From the NCBI GenBank assembly GCA_035560005.1, contig DATMAN010000092.1, positions 1-64,000 on the forward strand: a stretch of 64,000 nucleotides of DNA, given 5' to 3'. The DNA comes from Burkholderiales bacterium. GTDB lineage: Bacteria > Pseudomonadota > Gammaproteobacteria > Burkholderiales > Eutrophovitaceae. Below, piece by piece: positions 1 to 9,755 of the stretch. A model generated the notes under the pieces. It was not told the DNA's origin and did no database searches. It worked only from the letters and a program-made list of their open reading frames with translations. The position numbers and the translations under genes are program-made. Numbering within the stretch: the first letter of the stretch is position 1; every line of letters begins with the position of its first letter.

Positions 1-88
1 TTCCGCGCGCTGAACACTGCGCCCAGCGACCACCGGGGCCCGCCGCAGACGCGGAGAATCCGGTCATGAATCGTACAGTTGACGGCTG

Positions 89-1333
89 TCATTGTCTGAG
101 ACAGTGAAAGGCGCCGCCTTTCATGACGGCGATCCGGCGACGGCCATCGCGCAGCACCCCGATATCCTGCAGCGGATCGCCCTCGATGAGCAGCAGATCA
201 GCCAGGTAGCCCGGGCGGATCTGGCCGAGCCGGTCGCCCATCCCCATCAGCAGTGCGCCCAGGCGGGTCGCCGAGACGATGGCTTCCATGGGCGAGAAGC
301 CGAGCAGCCGGACGAAGTGCTCGAGATCGCGCGCGTTGCTTCCGTTGGGATTCCAGGCGAAGCCGTAATCCCCGCCCGGCAGGATGCGCACCCCGCGGCG
401 CTTCAGCTCGCGCATGTTCTCGATGGCGAGCTCCAGTTCGCGCTTCAGACCGCGTCGCGCCGCGATATCGGGCGTGATCCCCCACGGTCCGGCTTCGTGC
501 ACCGTCGTGTAGAGATGCCCGATCGCGGGCGCCACGAAGACGCGGTCCTTGCGCGCTTCGAGCAGGTCCTTGGCTTGCTCGTCGATCAGCGTGGCATGGT
601 AGATTACGTCGATGCCGTGCCGCAGGCACATCTTGACCGATTCGGCGCTGCGGGCATGTGCAGCCACGCGCTTGCCGTGGGCGGCAGCCACTTCGCACAC
701 TGCGGCGACCTCCGCGTCGGTCATGACAGTGGCCTCGGCGGGCGCGGACGGGCTTCCGGCGTCTCCCGAGACGTTGACCTTGAGCGTGTCCACGCCTTCA
801 CGGCACATCAGGCGCGCATAGCGGCGGAACTCCTCGGCACCGTCGCACACCACCGCGTAGCTTTCGCGGTACAGGTGCATGAGCCGCACGTCGCCCAGCC
901 CGGCCGTGACCGTCAACTCCGGGCTCGCGGCCAGCAGGCGCGGTCCTGGGATCTCGCCGGCATTGATGGCGTTGCGCACGACCACGTCGAGCCGCGGCTT
1001 GGCCGAAGCCGCGCTGAAGCAGCCGGTGAAACCCGCATCGAGCAGCCGGCGCGCGTTGCGCGCGGTGAGCAGCGTGTGTTCTTCGGGCGGAATGGAACCC
1101 AGCTCGATCGACGCGGCGACGTCGGTGAAGGAAAGATGCGCGTGGGCCTCGATCAGCCCCGGCATCAGCGTCGCCCCGCGGCCGTCCACCACGCGCGCCT
1201 CGCCACGCGGCAGCGATGTTCCCGCGGGCGCGAGTGCCGCGATGCGCTCGCCCTGCACCCGCACCTCGCCCGGGAACGGCGCCGCGCCGCTCCCGTCGAG
1301 CACGCGCACGTTGGTGAACAGCACTGCCTGCAT
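89..1333 (-). CDS. Metal-dependent amidohydrolase (imidazolonepropionase-like)
   Basis: This 414-residue protein is an amidohydrolase-superfamily enzyme, expected to hydrolyse an amide or cyclic C-N bond in the cytoplasm; the substrate is unknown. The N-terminal beta-sandwich strand (VLDG near residue 12) is followed by the metal-binding HAH at residues 64-66. Further on are a Lys in a TLKVN context, downstream His residues (AAHAR, YHATLID) and a late GGDYGF Asp, as in the Xaa-Pro dipeptidase/imidazolonepropionase-like group. The ATG at 1333 is chosen because the upstream in-frame extension runs into the preceding SDR gene, which stops only 11 bp away. It appears to be the last gene of a long minus-strand catabolic operon. 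The family call is firm; the substrate is not. Confidence 0.85.
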   Translation of the reverse strand: MQAVLFTNVRVLDGSGAAPFPGEVRVQGERIAALAPAGTSLPRGEARVVDGRGATLMPGLIEAHAHLSFTDVAASIELGSIPPEEHTLLTARNARRLLDAGFTGCFSAASAKPRLDVVVRNAINAGEIPGPRLLAASPELTVTAGLGDVRLMHLYRESYAVVCDGAEEFRRYARLMCREGVDTLKVNVSGDAGSPSAPAEATVMTDAEVAAVCEVAAAHGKRVAAHARSAESVKMCLRHGIDVIYHATLIDEQAKDLLEARKDRVFVAPAIGHLYTTVHEAGPWGITPDIAARRGLKRELELAIENMRELKRRGVRILPGGDYGFAWNPNGSNARDLEHFVRLLGFSPMEAIVSATRLGALLMGMGDRLGQIRPGYLADLLLIEGDPLQDIGVLRDGRRRIAVMKGGAFHCLRQ

Positions 1334-1344
1334 GGACCGACCGG

Positions 1345-2109
1345 TCAGTTGCGCGGAGTTTCCAGCCCGCCGACGTACATGCGATTCCAGGTCGGGCTGA
1401 CGATCAACTGATTGATGCACACGCGTGGTGGAAGCTCCGCCACGAAACGGATGACCGCGCCCAGATCCTCGGGTTGCAGCATCCGGGCACGATCCTCAGC
1501 GCTGGGAGGAACGGGGCGTTTCTCCATGATCGGCGTGGAGACCTCGGCCGGGCAGATGGCGCAGGCGCGGATGCCGTTGGCGCACTCTTCCATGTTGATG
1601 GTTTCGGTCATCGCGATCACGGCGTGTTTGGACGCGTTGTATGCCGCACCGGTCAGCTTGACGTGGTACACGCCCGACCAGGACGAGATATTGACGATGA
1701 GCCCGTCCTTGCGCGAGCGCATCCCCGGCAGCACGGCAAAGGTCGTGTAGAACGACCCGTCGAGGTTGACGCCGATGACTTCATCCCAGCCCTCCGGGGT
1801 CTGGTTCTTCCAGTAGCGGTTGGGCACGTTGAGTCCGGCGCTGTTGACGAGGATATCCACCCGCCCGTGGCGCTCGAGGATATGGCTCGCGGCGCGGCTC
1901 ACCGCCTTCTTGTCGGACACATCCAGTGCTTCGGTATCGACGCTGAAGCCGCGGATGCGAAGCTTCTCGGCTTCCGGATCGAGCACTTCCTTGCGCCGTC
2001 CGCTCATGATCACCGTCGCGCCCGCTTCCGCCAGCGCCTTTGCCGCCGCCAGCCCGATGCCCGTTCCTGCTCCCGTGATCCATGCGACCTTGCCCGTCAA
2101 AGTAGCCAT
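1345..2109 (-). CDS. SDR-family NAD(P)-dependent oxidoreductase
   Basis: A 254-residue classical short-chain dehydrogenase/reductase. It has the nucleotide-binding GAGTGIG motif near residue 12, an NSAG motif, and the catalytic Ser with YNASK (Tyr-x3-Lys). It should oxidise or reduce a hydroxyl/ketone group on a cytoplasmic intermediate. The ATG at 2109 gives the usual SDR N-terminus (MATLTGKVAWITG); a longer reading adds 11 residues with no SDR character. It lies 11 bp upstream of the amidohydrolase and probably shares its transcript. Its C-terminus is unusual for a FabG and closer to catabolic SDRs. Specificity cannot be read from the sequence. Confidence 0.85.
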   Translation of the reverse strand: MATLTGKVAWITGAGTGIGLAAAKALAEAGATVIMSGRRKEVLDPEAEKLRIRGFSVDTEALDVSDKKAVSRAASHILERHGRVDILVNSAGLNVPNRYWKNQTPEGWDEVIGVNLDGSFYTTFAVLPGMRSRKDGLIVNISSWSGVYHVKLTGAAYNASKHAVIAMTETINMEECANGIRACAICPAEVSTPIMEKRPVPPSAEDRARMLQPEDLGAVIRFVAELPPRVCINQLIVSPTWNRMYVGGLETPRN

Positions 2110-2247
2110 GTCAGCGCCTTTCTGCGACTTGCCTGTTCCCAATGCAAGGAAAAGAGAACCTTCAAGGACACCAGGAGAAACAGATACGGAATTTCCCGTT
2201 GCCGTGCGGACATGGCCGCAGTCCTCCTTGGGCTGTGCTTTTCGCGT

Positions 2248-3195
2248 TCAGCGAGGCCGCCTGAAAGCGTCGCGGAGCATTTCCGCAGACTCGTCCACGG
2301 CGCGCTTGGCGGCGTCGACCGCTCCGCCCATCAGATAGAAGCCGTGAATCATGCCCTCGTAGCTCGTCAGCCGCACGCGGTTGCCGGCCGCAATGAGCCG
2401 CTTTGCATACTCCACCCCTTCGTCGCGCAGCGGGTCATAGCCGGCCACCAGCACGAACGCGGGCGGCAGATCGGACAGATCGTCGGCCACCAGCGGTGCG
2501 TAGCGGAAGTCGTTGGCATCTTTCGGGCTGCGCAGATAGTGCCGGTAGAACCAGGTGATCGTCCGGCGCGTGAGCAGGTAGCCTTCGGCAAATCGATGGT
2601 GCGAATCCGTCTCCGGCTCCGGCGCCACGGCGGGATAGACGAGAAGCTGAAAGGCGAGCTTCGGATGACCGGCGTTTCGCGCCAGGATCGCGACCACGGC
2701 GGCGAGGTTGCCGCCCGCGCTGTCTCCGCCCACCGCGATGCGCTGCGCATCGCCGCCGAACTCCACGGCATGCAGCGCGATCCACTTGAGCGCGGCTTCG
2801 CTGTCCTCCACCGCAGCGGGAAACTTGAACTCGGGCGCCAGACGATAGTCCACCGCGACCACGATGCATTCGGCACGGTTCGCCAGCATGCGGCAGGCCG
2901 AGTCGTGGGTCTCCAGATCGCCGATCACGAAACCGCCGCCGTGATACCAGACCAGCACCGGCAGTTTCTCTCCGGCCTTGAGCTCGCGCGGGGTGTAGAT
3001 GCGGATCGGAAGATGGCTGCCCGGGCCGGGAATGCGCCGGTCCTCGGTGCGATGGATGTCCTCGCGGACCTTGAGCTTGTCCACGCGCAGGCGGTATTGC
3101 TCGCGCGCCTGGTCGGGCGTGAGTTGCCAGAACTCCGGGGCGTTGGCCTTTCTGACCAGATCGATGACGCGCTGTGCTTGCGGATCCAGCGGCAT
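2248..3195 (-). CDS. Alpha/beta hydrolase, hormone-sensitive-lipase family
   Basis: A 315-residue esterase of the HSL (bacterial family IV) type. The oxyanion-hole motif HGGG occurs in WYHGGGFVIGD, the nucleophile elbow is GDSAGG, and a plausible acid (GYDPLRDEG) and His (IHGFYLM) follow in the expected order. It should hydrolyse short- to medium-chain esters or lactones. The start at 3195 (MPLDPQAQ) is preferred because the 37 upstream codons translate the intergenic palindromic element. Its place between SDR and thioesterase genes suggests it opens or releases an ester intermediate of the cluster's substrate. Confidence 0.87.
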   Translation of the reverse strand: MPLDPQAQRVIDLVRKANAPEFWQLTPDQAREQYRLRVDKLKVREDIHRTEDRRIPGPGSHLPIRIYTPRELKAGEKLPVLVWYHGGGFVIGDLETHDSACRMLANRAECIVVAVDYRLAPEFKFPAAVEDSEAALKWIALHAVEFGGDAQRIAVGGDSAGGNLAAVVAILARNAGHPKLAFQLLVYPAVAPEPETDSHHRFAEGYLLTRRTITWFYRHYLRSPKDANDFRYAPLVADDLSDLPPAFVLVAGYDPLRDEGVEYAKRLIAAGNRVRLTSYEGMIHGFYLMGGAVDAAKRAVDESAEMLRDAFRRPR

Positions 3196-3209
3196 GTTTC
3201 GCGGCCTAC

Positions 3210-3402
3210 GAATCAACCACCAGGGCGCCAAAACGCGTTGAACTCCGGGATCCCAAAACGGGCCCTGTGCGCGCCGACGGATCCGTCTGCGACCTGCGCT
3301 CGTCAATGTCCGCCCGCGGATTGCTCATGTGACCTCTCGTGTCCTCTGTAGTGGCGTCTCGTCCGGATTCCCCTGGTGTCCTGCTGCCTTGGTGGTCAAT
3401 CC
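3210..3402. repeat. Intergenic palindromic repeat element, copy 1
   Basis: The left arm (AATCAACCACCAGGGCGCC, from 3211) is an imperfect inverted complement of the right arm (GCCTTGGTGGTCAATCC, 3385-3402). Inner segments such as CTCGTGTCCTCTG resemble the other elements listed in this window. It fills the gap between the thioesterase and esterase genes, and the thioesterase stop codon lies in its right arm. Confidence 0.55.
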
Positions 3403-3806
3403 CTGTTTTCCGAGGGGTACAGGAGTTTGAACGTGCCGGTGGCCTTGGCGAGCAGGGTACCGTCCTCGCTGCGCAGTTCTCCCTCGGAAAAGATGAGCGA
3501 ACGGCCGGCACGCTGGGCTCTGCCTTCCCCGAGCACCGGTCCCTTCGCCGCCGTGATGAAGTTGACCTTGATCTCCACCGTCAGCGCGCCGTTGCAGCGC
3601 TCGTCCAGCGAACGGCCGGCGCTGGCCAGCGCCACGTCGAGCATGGTCATCAGCACGCCGCCGTGCACCGAGCCCCAGCTGTTGTCGAACTCGGCGCGCG
3701 GCTCGAGTCGCAGCCGAACCATGCCCGGCTGCTTGTCCGTGATGCGGATTCCCAGGTGCTCGACGAAGGGAACATGAATGTCGAACCCGGCCTTCTGCGC
3801 GCACAC
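3396..3806 (-). CDS. PaaI-family hotdog-fold thioesterase
   Basis: A 136-residue hotdog-fold protein of the PaaI/DUF4442 type. The characteristic segment SVHGGVLMTMLDVA is followed by a strand with TVEIKVNF, the usual second strand signature. It should hydrolyse acyl-CoA or aryl-CoA thioesters, possibly freeing CoA from dead-end intermediates of this pathway. Its length is typical for the family. It begins 24 bp downstream of the stop of the preceding SDR gene. Context, not sequence, links it to the catabolic cluster. Confidence 0.85.
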   Translation of the reverse strand: MCAQKAGFDIHVPFVEHLGIRITDKQPGMVRLRLEPRAEFDNSWGSVHGGVLMTMLDVALASAGRSLDERCNGALTVEIKVNFITAAKGPVLGEGRAQRAGRSLIFSEGELRSEDGTLLAKATGTFKLLYPSENRD

Positions 3807-3830
3807 GACGCCGCTTCCTCCAGTGCTGCT

Positions 3831-4607
3831 TCAGATCGCGGTATATCCGCCATCCACGGCGATGGTCTGGCCGGTGATGTAGGCCGATGCGTCGGAGGCG
3901 AGCAACACCGCCACGCCCTTGAGGTCTTCCGGGCCGCCCAGGCGCTTCAACGGCGTCTGTTGCACGATGTACTGCTGCGAGTGGTCGATCATGACCTGCG
4001 ACATCTTCGACGGAAAGACTCCGGGCGCGATGGCGTTGACCGTGATGTTGTAGCGCGCCCACTCCGCCGCGAGCGAGCGGGTGAAGTTCACCACGCCGCC
4101 TTTGCTGGAGTTGTAGGCGATCGTGGGCATGAAGCCGGGCTCGGTGCCGACCAGCCCCGCGATCGATGCGATGTTGACGATCCTGCCGTAGCGGCGCGGG
4201 ATCATCGACAGCTTTCCCACCGTCTGGCTCAGCAAGAAGATCGCCGTGAGGTTCAGATTGAGCACCTTGTGCCAGGCGTCCAGCGGATGGTCTTCGGCCG
4301 GCGCGCCCCAGGCCGCGCCGGCGTTGTTGATCAGGATGTCGATCTTCTCCAGGCGCTGGAGAACTTGCTCGACCATGGGCCTGACCGCGTCGGTGCTTTG
4401 CAGATCGTTGACCACGGTCAGCGCCTCGATGCCCAGCGCGGCCAGATGAGCCTTGGCTTCCTCCAGCTCGGGCGCCTTGCGCGCGGTAATCGCGACCCGG
4501 GCACCCATTTCACCGAGGGCTTCGGCCATCTGCAGCCCCAGGCCGCGGGAGCCGCCGGTGATCAACGCGACCTTGCCGGACAGATCGAACAGTTTCTTGA
4601 CGCTCAT
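3831..4607 (-). CDS. SDR-family oxidoreductase (FabG-like)
   Basis: A 258-residue classical SDR. The cofactor motif GGSRGLG is near residue 16, followed by NNAG and then the catalytic Ser with YNSSK. The C-terminus (ITGQTIAVDGGYTAI) is the standard end of 3-oxoacyl reductase-like SDRs, which bind the cofactor with this region. The ATG at 4607 has a GAGGG Shine-Dalgarno sequence about 7 bp upstream; the longer reading adds 29 non-SDR residues. It lies just downstream of the thiolase gene, so a 3-hydroxyacyl or hydroxy-ring dehydrogenase role is likely. Confidence 0.87.
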   Translation of the reverse strand: MSVKKLFDLSGKVALITGGSRGLGLQMAEALGEMGARVAITARKAPELEEAKAHLAALGIEALTVVNDLQSTDAVRPMVEQVLQRLEKIDILINNAGAAWGAPAEDHPLDAWHKVLNLNLTAIFLLSQTVGKLSMIPRRYGRIVNIASIAGLVGTEPGFMPTIAYNSSKGGVVNFTRSLAAEWARYNITVNAIAPGVFPSKMSQVMIDHSQQYIVQQTPLKRLGGPEDLKGVAVLLASDASAYITGQTIAVDGGYTAI

Positions 4608-4628
4608 CGTTAAGCCCTCGTGAACCTC

Positions 4629-4796
4629 AGTGGCACAGCGGCGCAGAGAATGACGAACCCCACGACGGACCTCCCGAAACGCCAAGCGCACCACGGAAGG
4701 ACGTCGCGAAACAATGCGTTCTTCTCGGTGTTCTCGGTGACCCGGGGATTCGATCTTGCTTCGGGATTGTCTATGGCTCCTTGTCTGCGTGGCAAA
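4629..4796. repeat. Intergenic palindromic repeat element, copy 2
   Basis: Between the thiolase and the SDR lies a segment with the family signatures GGCACAGCGGCGCAGAGAA on the left and, inverted, GTCTGCGTGGC on the right. Inner segments include GCCAAGCGCACCACGGA and TTCTCGGTGTTCTCGGTGA. The palindrome is more degenerate than in copies 4-6. Confidence 0.4.
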
Positions 4797-4804
4797 TCAG
4801 ACCG

Positions 4805-5983
4805 TCAGGCGACCTCGAAAAGGCCGGCCGCACCCATCCCGCCGCCGATGCACATGGTGACGACCACGTACTTCACGCCGCGGCGCTTGCCCTCGATGAG
4901 CGCGTGGCCCACGAGACGGCTGCCCGTCATGCCGTAGGGATGCCCCAGCGCGATCGAGCCGCCGTTGACGTTGAGCCGCTCGTCGGGAATCCCCAGGCGG
5001 TCACGGCAGTAGAGGACCTGCACCGCGAACGCCTCGTTCAGCTCCCACAGTCCGACATCCTCGAGCTTCAGCCCGGCCTGCCTGAGCAGCTTCGGCACCG
5101 CAAATACCGGCCCGATGCCCATCTCATCGGGTTCGCAGCCCGCGACGGCAAATCCGCGGAACGCACCCATCGGCTCGAGACCCTTGCGCGCCGCGACCCG
5201 ATCGCTCATCACGACCTGTGCCGAAGCGCCGTCGGAGAACTGGCTGGCATTGCCGGCCGCGATCACTCCACCCTCCAGCGCCGGCTTGATCTGGGATACC
5301 CCTTCGTAGGTGGTATCCGGGCGGATGCCTTCGTCCTGGCTGACCGTGACCTCCTTGATCGACTCGCGGCCGGTCTCCTTGTCCACGACCTTCATGCGCG
5401 TGGAGATGGGAACGATCTCGTCGTGGAACCTGCCGGCGGCGCGCGCGGCCGCGGCACGCTGCTGGCTGCGCACTCCGTAGCGGTCCTGCGCCTCGCGCGC
5501 GATCTTGTAGCGCCTGGACACGTTCTCGGCCGTCTGCAACATCGTCCAGTAGATTTCCGGCTTGTTCCTGGCGAGCCATTCTTCCTCCAGCATGTGCCTG
5601 TTCATCTCGTTTTGCACGCAGGAGATCGACTCCACGCCGCCGGCCACGAAGATCTCGGCTTCGCCCGTCATGATCCGCTGCGAAGCCAGCGCCACGGCCT
5701 GCAGCCCGGAGGAGCAGAAGCGGTTGACGGTCATGCCCGAAACAGTCACCGGCAGTCCCGCGCGAAGCGCGATCTGGCGGGCGATGTTCATCCCCGTGGC
5801 GCCCTCGGGATTGGCGCAGCCCATGATCACATCGTCCACTTCGGCGGGCTCGAGCTTCGCGCGCTCGATCGCCACCTTGACGACGTGCCCGCCCATGGTG
5901 GCGCCATGGGTCATGTTCAGCGCGCCTTTCCAGCTCTTGCACAGCGGCGTGCGCGCCGTCGAAACAATCACTGCCTCTGTCAT
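4805..5983 (-). CDS. Acetyl-CoA acyltransferase (thiolase)
   Basis: A 392-residue thiolase, the standard length for the family. The acylated Cys is at residue 90 (NRFCSSG), the catalytic His is in GHPYGMTG, and the second Cys is in [10 protein letters not shown] near the C-terminus. It should cleave a 3-oxoacyl-CoA with CoA, completing beta-oxidation. The FadB-like gene is immediately upstream on the same strand, giving a fadB-fadA-like pair separated by a repeat element. It cannot be decided from sequence whether the substrate is a fatty acyl-CoA or a ring-derived acyl-CoA. Confidence 0.93.
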   Translation of the reverse strand: MTEAVIVSTARTPLCKSWKGALNMTHGATMGGHVVKVAIERAKLEPAEVDDVIMGCANPEGATGMNIARQIALRAGLPVTVSGMTVNRFCSSGLQAVALASQRIMTGEAEIFVAGGVESISCVQNEMNRHMLEEEWLARNKPEIYWTMLQTAENVSRRYKIAREAQDRYGVRSQQRAAAARAAGRFHDEIVPISTRMKVVDKETGRESIKEVTVSQDEGIRPDTTYEGVSQIKPALEGGVIAAGNASQFSDGASAQVVMSDRVAARKGLEPMGAFRGFAVAGCEPDEMGIGPVFAVPKLLRQAGLKLEDVGLWELNEAFAVQVLYCRDRLGIPDERLNVNGGSIALGHPYGMTGSRLVGHALIEGKRRGVKYVVVTMCIGGGMGAAGLFEVA

Positions 5984-6003
5984 AAGACCACCTCTGCATC
6001 GAC

Positions 6004-6165
6004 CGCCAGGGACGCGGAGGAAGACCGCAACAGCGAAACACAGGACACGAAGGCAAGAAGAGGGTGCGCTACGGCGGGTATTGCGACCCTCTTCCGGGTC
6101 CGTCGTCTTCTGACGAAGTTTCGCCTCTTGCTGGCATTCCTTCCCGTGCGTCCTCCGCGGTGAGC
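6004..6165. repeat. Intergenic palindromic repeat element, copy 3
   Basis: The left arm CGCCAGGGACGCGGAGGAA (about 6004-6023) is an imperfect inverted complement of the right arm TTCCCGTGCGTCCTCCGCGGT (about 6141-6161). Inner segments ACACAGGACACGAAGGC and GCCTCTTGCTGGC extend the fold. It occupies most of the gap between the FadB-like gene and the thiolase. Confidence 0.5.
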
Positions 6166-6168
6166 GCT

Positions 6169-8268
6169 TCAGTTATTGAACTTTCCGCCGCTGGCGGCGA
6201 GCCGCGCGAGCAGCGGCGCAGCCACCCAGTGTTCCGCCCGGTATCCCCGGCGATAACGCTCGATCGCCGCCAGGACCTTGTCCAGGCCGATGGTATCGGC
6301 ATGGAACATCGGACCGCCGCGGTAGCGCGGGAAGCCGTAGCCGAAGGCGTAGATTACGTCGATATCGGACGCGCGCTGGGCGATGCGCTCCTCCAGTATT
6401 CTCGCGCCTTCGTTGACGAGCTGATAGAGCAACCGCTCGACGATCTCCTGGTCCGGGATCTTGCGCCGCTCGACGCCGACCTCGCGCGAAGCCTGGACGA
6501 TGAGCTGCTCGATCTGCGGATCGGGAATCGGCTCCCGGCTGCCTTTTTCGTAGCGGTAGTAGCCGGCCCCGGTCTTCTGGCCGAAGCGGCCCATCTCGCA
6601 GATCCGGTCCGCGATCTTCGAATAGCGCTCGGTGGGCGGGCGCGTGGCCGCCTGTCGCTTGCGGATATACCAACCCACGTCGAGACCGGCGAGGTCGCTC
6701 ATCCGGAACGGCCCCATCGCGAAACCGAAGGCCTCGATCGCGGCGTCGACCTGCTGGGGCAGCGCACCCTCCTCCAGGAGGAAAGCGGCCTCGTTGAGGT
6801 AGCGGTGGATCATCCGGTTGCCGACGAATCCGTCGCACACGCCCACGCATACCGGCACCTTTCTGATCTGCTTGCCGAGCTTCATCGCCGTGGCCAGCGT
6901 CTCTTTCGAGGTGCGCGCGCCGCGCACCACTTCGAGCAGGCGCATGACGTTCGCCGGACTGAAGAAGTGCAGGCCGAGCACCGACTCGGGCCGCCGGGTC
7001 GTCGACGCGATTTCATCGACGTCGAGCGTCGAAGTATTGGTCGCAAGAATGGCCGTCGCCTTGGCGATGTCATCGAGCTTCGCGAACACTTCCTTCTTCA
7101 GCGCCATGTCCTCGAACACCGCTTCGATGACGATGTCGGCGTCCTTGACCGCTGCGATGTCGAGCGTGCCGCGGATGAGGCCCACGCGCCGGTCCATCTC
7201 CTCCTGAGCGAGCCGGCCTTTCGACACCGTGCCGGCATAGTTGCGGCGGATGGTCTCCAGCCCCTTGTCCAGCGCCTCCTGCCGGGCTTCCACCACGACG
7301 ACCGGAATGCCCACGTTGGCGAAATTCATGGCGATTCCGCCACCCATCGTGCCGGCGCCGATCACCGCGGCCTTCCGGATCTCCCGGGTCGGCGTATCGG
7401 CAGGGACGTCATCGATCTTGGCGGCGGCGCGTTCGGCGAAGAACAGATGGCGCAGCGCGCGCGATTCGTCGCTCTTCACCAGCTTCTCGAATTCCTGCCG
7501 CTCGAAGGCCACACCCTTGGCGAACGGCATCGTCACCGCCGCTTCCACGCAGGCGACGATCGCGAGCGGCGCCGGATAGCCGCGCCACTCCCTGTTTACG
7601 CGCGCTTTCGCGCCGGCGAAGAATTCCGCCGACGGGCTTCCGAGCTGGACGCTCAACTGGCTGGTGCGGCGCACGCCCCTGCCGTCCTGGATGGCCCTGC
7701 GCGTCCAGGCCAGAGCGCCCTGGCGCAGGTCGCCGGTGATGATCTCGTCGACGATGCCCAGCTCCCTGGCGCGCGCGGCGTCGATCGGCTCACCACTGAC
7801 CATCATGTCCAGTGCGCGCTCCACCCCGATCAGGCGCGGAAGCCGTTGCGTGCCCCCCGCGCCGGGGAGAATGCCGAGCTTGACTTCCGGCAGCGCGAGC
7901 TGGGTCTGCGGCGCGGCGAGCCGATAGTGGCAGGCGAGCGCCAGCTCGAGGCCGCCACCCATCGTCGCGCCCGACAGCGCGGCCACCACCGGCTTGGTGA
8001 CCGTGTCCAGATAGGCGAGCACGTCGGGCAGCGTGGCCAGGTTCGGATCGCGCGGCTTGCCGAACTCGCTGATGTCCGCGCCGCCGCAGAAGTTCTTCCC
8101 GGCGCCGATCAGCAGAAAGGCGCGCACATGGGGATCGTGCTCGCCCTGCTTGACGGCGTCGAGAATGGCCTGCGGCACGCCCTTGTTGACCGCCAGGGCG
8201 TTGACCGGCGGGTTGTCCAGCGTGATCACGCCGATCGCGCCCTGCGTTTGGTAGTCGACTAGCGCCAT
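6169..8268 (-). CDS. Bifunctional enoyl-CoA hydratase / 3-hydroxyacyl-CoA dehydrogenase
   Basis: A 699-residue FadB/FadJ-type protein. The N-terminal crotonase half (about 1-190) has the oxyanion segment [11 protein letters not shown] and [15 protein letters not shown]. The NAD-binding half starts near residue 295 ([12 protein letters not shown]), and the C-terminal 3HCDH domains follow. It should hydrate enoyl-CoA and oxidise the resulting 3-hydroxyacyl-CoA. The start at 8268 (MALVDYQ) is chosen over one 19 codons upstream because it begins the crotonase fold directly. It lies 25 bp downstream of livF, so transporter and beta-oxidation genes probably form one transcription unit. Confidence 0.93.
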   Translation of the reverse strand: MALVDYQTQGAIGVITLDNPPVNALAVNKGVPQAILDAVKQGEHDPHVRAFLLIGAGKNFCGGADISEFGKPRDPNLATLPDVLAYLDTVTKPVVAALSGATMGGGLELALACHYRLAAPQTQLALPEVKLGILPGAGGTQRLPRLIGVERALDMMVSGEPIDAARARELGIVDEIITGDLRQGALAWTRRAIQDGRGVRRTSQLSVQLGSPSAEFFAGAKARVNREWRGYPAPLAIVACVEAAVTMPFAKGVAFERQEFEKLVKSDESRALRHLFFAERAAAKIDDVPADTPTREIRKAAVIGAGTMGGGIAMNFANVGIPVVVVEARQEALDKGLETIRRNYAGTVSKGRLAQEEMDRRVGLIRGTLDIAAVKDADIVIEAVFEDMALKKEVFAKLDDIAKATAILATNTSTLDVDEIASTTRRPESVLGLHFFSPANVMRLLEVVRGARTSKETLATAMKLGKQIRKVPVCVGVCDGFVGNRMIHRYLNEAAFLLEEGALPQQVDAAIEAFGFAMGPFRMSDLAGLDVGWYIRKRQAATRPPTERYSKIADRICEMGRFGQKTGAGYYRYEKGSREPIPDPQIEQLIVQASREVGVERRKIPDQEIVERLLYQLVNEGARILEERIAQRASDIDVIYAFGYGFPRYRGGPMFHADTIGLDKVLAAIERYRRGYRAEHWVAAPLLARLAASGGKFNN

Positions 8269-8293
8269 AAGATCCTTCGTGTGAAAAGCCTTT

Positions 8294-8989
8294 CTACACC
8301 TCCAGCCACTCCTTGCGCACGGCATCGTTGGCGCGCAGGTCGTCCGGCGTGCCTTCGAACACGATGTGGCCGTGGCCCATCACGTAGACCCGCTGCGAGA
8401 TGCGCAGCGCGATAGTGAGCTTCTGCTCCACGAGCAGGATCGAGGCTCCGCGGTTCTTGATCTCCTGAAAGAGCCCCGCCACCTGCTCCACGATCTTCGG
8501 CGCAAGCCCCTCGGTCGGCTCGTCGATCATCACCAGGTCCGGATCTCCCATCAGCGTGCGGCACAGGGTCAGCATCTGCTGTTCCCCGCCGGACATGACA
8601 CCCGCGGGAGCGCCGTCGCGCGCCTTAAGCTGCGGGAAGAGCGCGTACATGTCGTCGATCGACCAGCGCCCCTTGCGGCGCGCAGCCTTCATCCCCAACA
8701 GCAGGTTCTGGCGCACCGTGAGCGTGGGGAAGATCTCCCGGTTCTCGGGCACGTAACCCAGGCCGCGCCGCGCGATGACATAGGTCGCCAGCCCGCTGAT
8801 CTCCTCGTCCCTGAAACGGATGGAGCCGGTGTGCCGGACCTGGCCCATGATCGCCTTGATGGTCGTGGAGCGCCCCACGCCGTTGCGCCCGAGCAGCGAC
8901 ACGATCTCGCCCCGCCGCACGTTCATATGAACGCCGTGCAGGATGTGGCTCTTGCCGTAATACGCGTGCAGGTCCTTGACTTCCAGCAT
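8294..8989 (-). CDS. livF: Branched-chain-type ABC transporter ATPase LivF
   Basis: A 231-residue HAAT-family ATPase, the smaller of the two Liv ATPases. The signature MSGGEQQML and Walker B LVMIDEPTEGL are intact. The Walker A sequence reads GRNGVGRST, so the usual Lys is Arg at residue 40 (codon CGC). I recall this variant from other proteobacterial LivF proteins, but it deserves a check. The start at 8989 (MLEVKDLHAYYG) matches the family; the longer reading runs into livG. The stop of livG is only 13 bp upstream, consistent with one operon. Confidence 0.92.
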   Translation of the reverse strand: MLEVKDLHAYYGKSHILHGVHMNVRRGEIVSLLGRNGVGRSTTIKAIMGQVRHTGSIRFRDEEISGLATYVIARRGLGYVPENREIFPTLTVRQNLLLGMKAARRKGRWSIDDMYALFPQLKARDGAPAGVMSGGEQQMLTLCRTLMGDPDLVMIDEPTEGLAPKIVEQVAGLFQEIKNRGASILLVEQKLTIALRISQRVYVMGHGHIVFEGTPDDLRANDAVRKEWLEV

Positions 8990-9002
8990 GCCGCTTTCGC
9001 CG

Positions 9003-9755
9003 TCAGTGCTGCTCGGTGCCGAGATAGGCTTCCTGCACCGTCTTGCTGGCGCGGATTTCTTCCGGCGAGCCCGTGGCGACGACTTCGCCATATACCAGCA
9101 CCGAGATCCGGTCGGCGAGATTGAACACCACGCTCATGTCGTGCTCGACCATGACCAGCGTCTTTCCCTGAGTGACGGCGCGGATCAGCTCGACGGCGTC
9201 GTCGGTTTCGCTGCGACTCATGCCGGCGGTGGGCTCGTCGAGCAGGATCACGTCGGCGCCGGTGGCGAGCGTGATGCCGATCTCCAGCGCGCGCTGTTCG
9301 GCGTAGGTCAGCATGCCGGCGGGCCGGTCGCGTCGCCGGGCCATGCCGATTCTCTCCACGATCTCGTCGGTGCGCTGCTTCACCGACTTCAGGCTTCCGA
9401 CCGGGTGCCAGAACGAATACCGGTAGCCGGTCGCCCAGAGCACGGCGCAACGCACGTTTTCGTAGACCGAGAGCCGGGGGAAGATATTGGTGATCTGGAA
9501 GCTGCGCGACAGACCCTTGCGGTTGATGATGTGCGGTTCCAGGTTGGTGATGTCTTCGCCCTTGAGCTCAATGCGCCCCGAGGACACGGGGAAGCGGCCG
9601 CTGATCAGATTGAACAACGTGGACTTCCCGGCTCCGTTGGGACCGATCATCGCGTGCCGCTCGCCGCGGGCGATGTCGAGCGTCACACCGTTGATGATCG
9701 ACGTGCGCCCGAAACTCTTGCGCACATCGACGAGCCTGAGGACCGCGTCGTTCAT
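9003..9755 (-). CDS. livG: Branched-chain-type ABC transporter ATPase LivG
   Basis: A 250-residue HAAT-family ATPase with an intact Walker A (GPNGAGKST near residue 38), a LivG-style signature (LTYAEQRALEI) and Walker B (VILLDEPTAGM). With LivF it powers uptake through the LivH/LivM pore. Its ATG overlaps the stop codon of livM by 4 bp (ATGA), which implies translational coupling. In this cluster the cargo is more likely an aromatic, cyclic or fatty acid-like compound than an amino acid, but that is inference from the neighbours. Confidence 0.92.
   Translation of the reverse strand: MNDAVLRLVDVRKSFGRTSIINGVTLDIARGERHAMIGPNGAGKSTLFNLISGRFPVSSGRIELKGEDITNLEPHIINRKGLSRSFQITNIFPRLSVYENVRCAVLWATGYRYSFWHPVGSLKSVKQRTDEIVERIGMARRRDRPAGMLTYAEQRALEIGITLATGADVILLDEPTAGMSRSETDDAVELIRAVTQGKTLVMVEHDMSVVFNLADRISVLVYGEVVATGSPEEIRASKTVQEAYLGTEQH

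Noticed and set aside
1-88. Minus-strand ATG at 66 that could start a gene running off the left edge
   Set aside because: There is no ribosome binding site, and the roughly 20 visible codons are Gly/Ala/Arg-rich without recognisable similarity.
92-1411. Long plus-strand open frame opposite the amidohydrolase
   Set aside because: It is antisense to a gene with clear family motifs; long antisense frames are expected in GC-rich DNA with strong third-position bias.
6064-8262. 732-codon plus-strand open frame opposite the FadB-like gene
   Set aside because: Its translation is rich in Arg, His, Asp and Leu with no recognisable domain, and the minus strand encodes an intact bifunctional enzyme.
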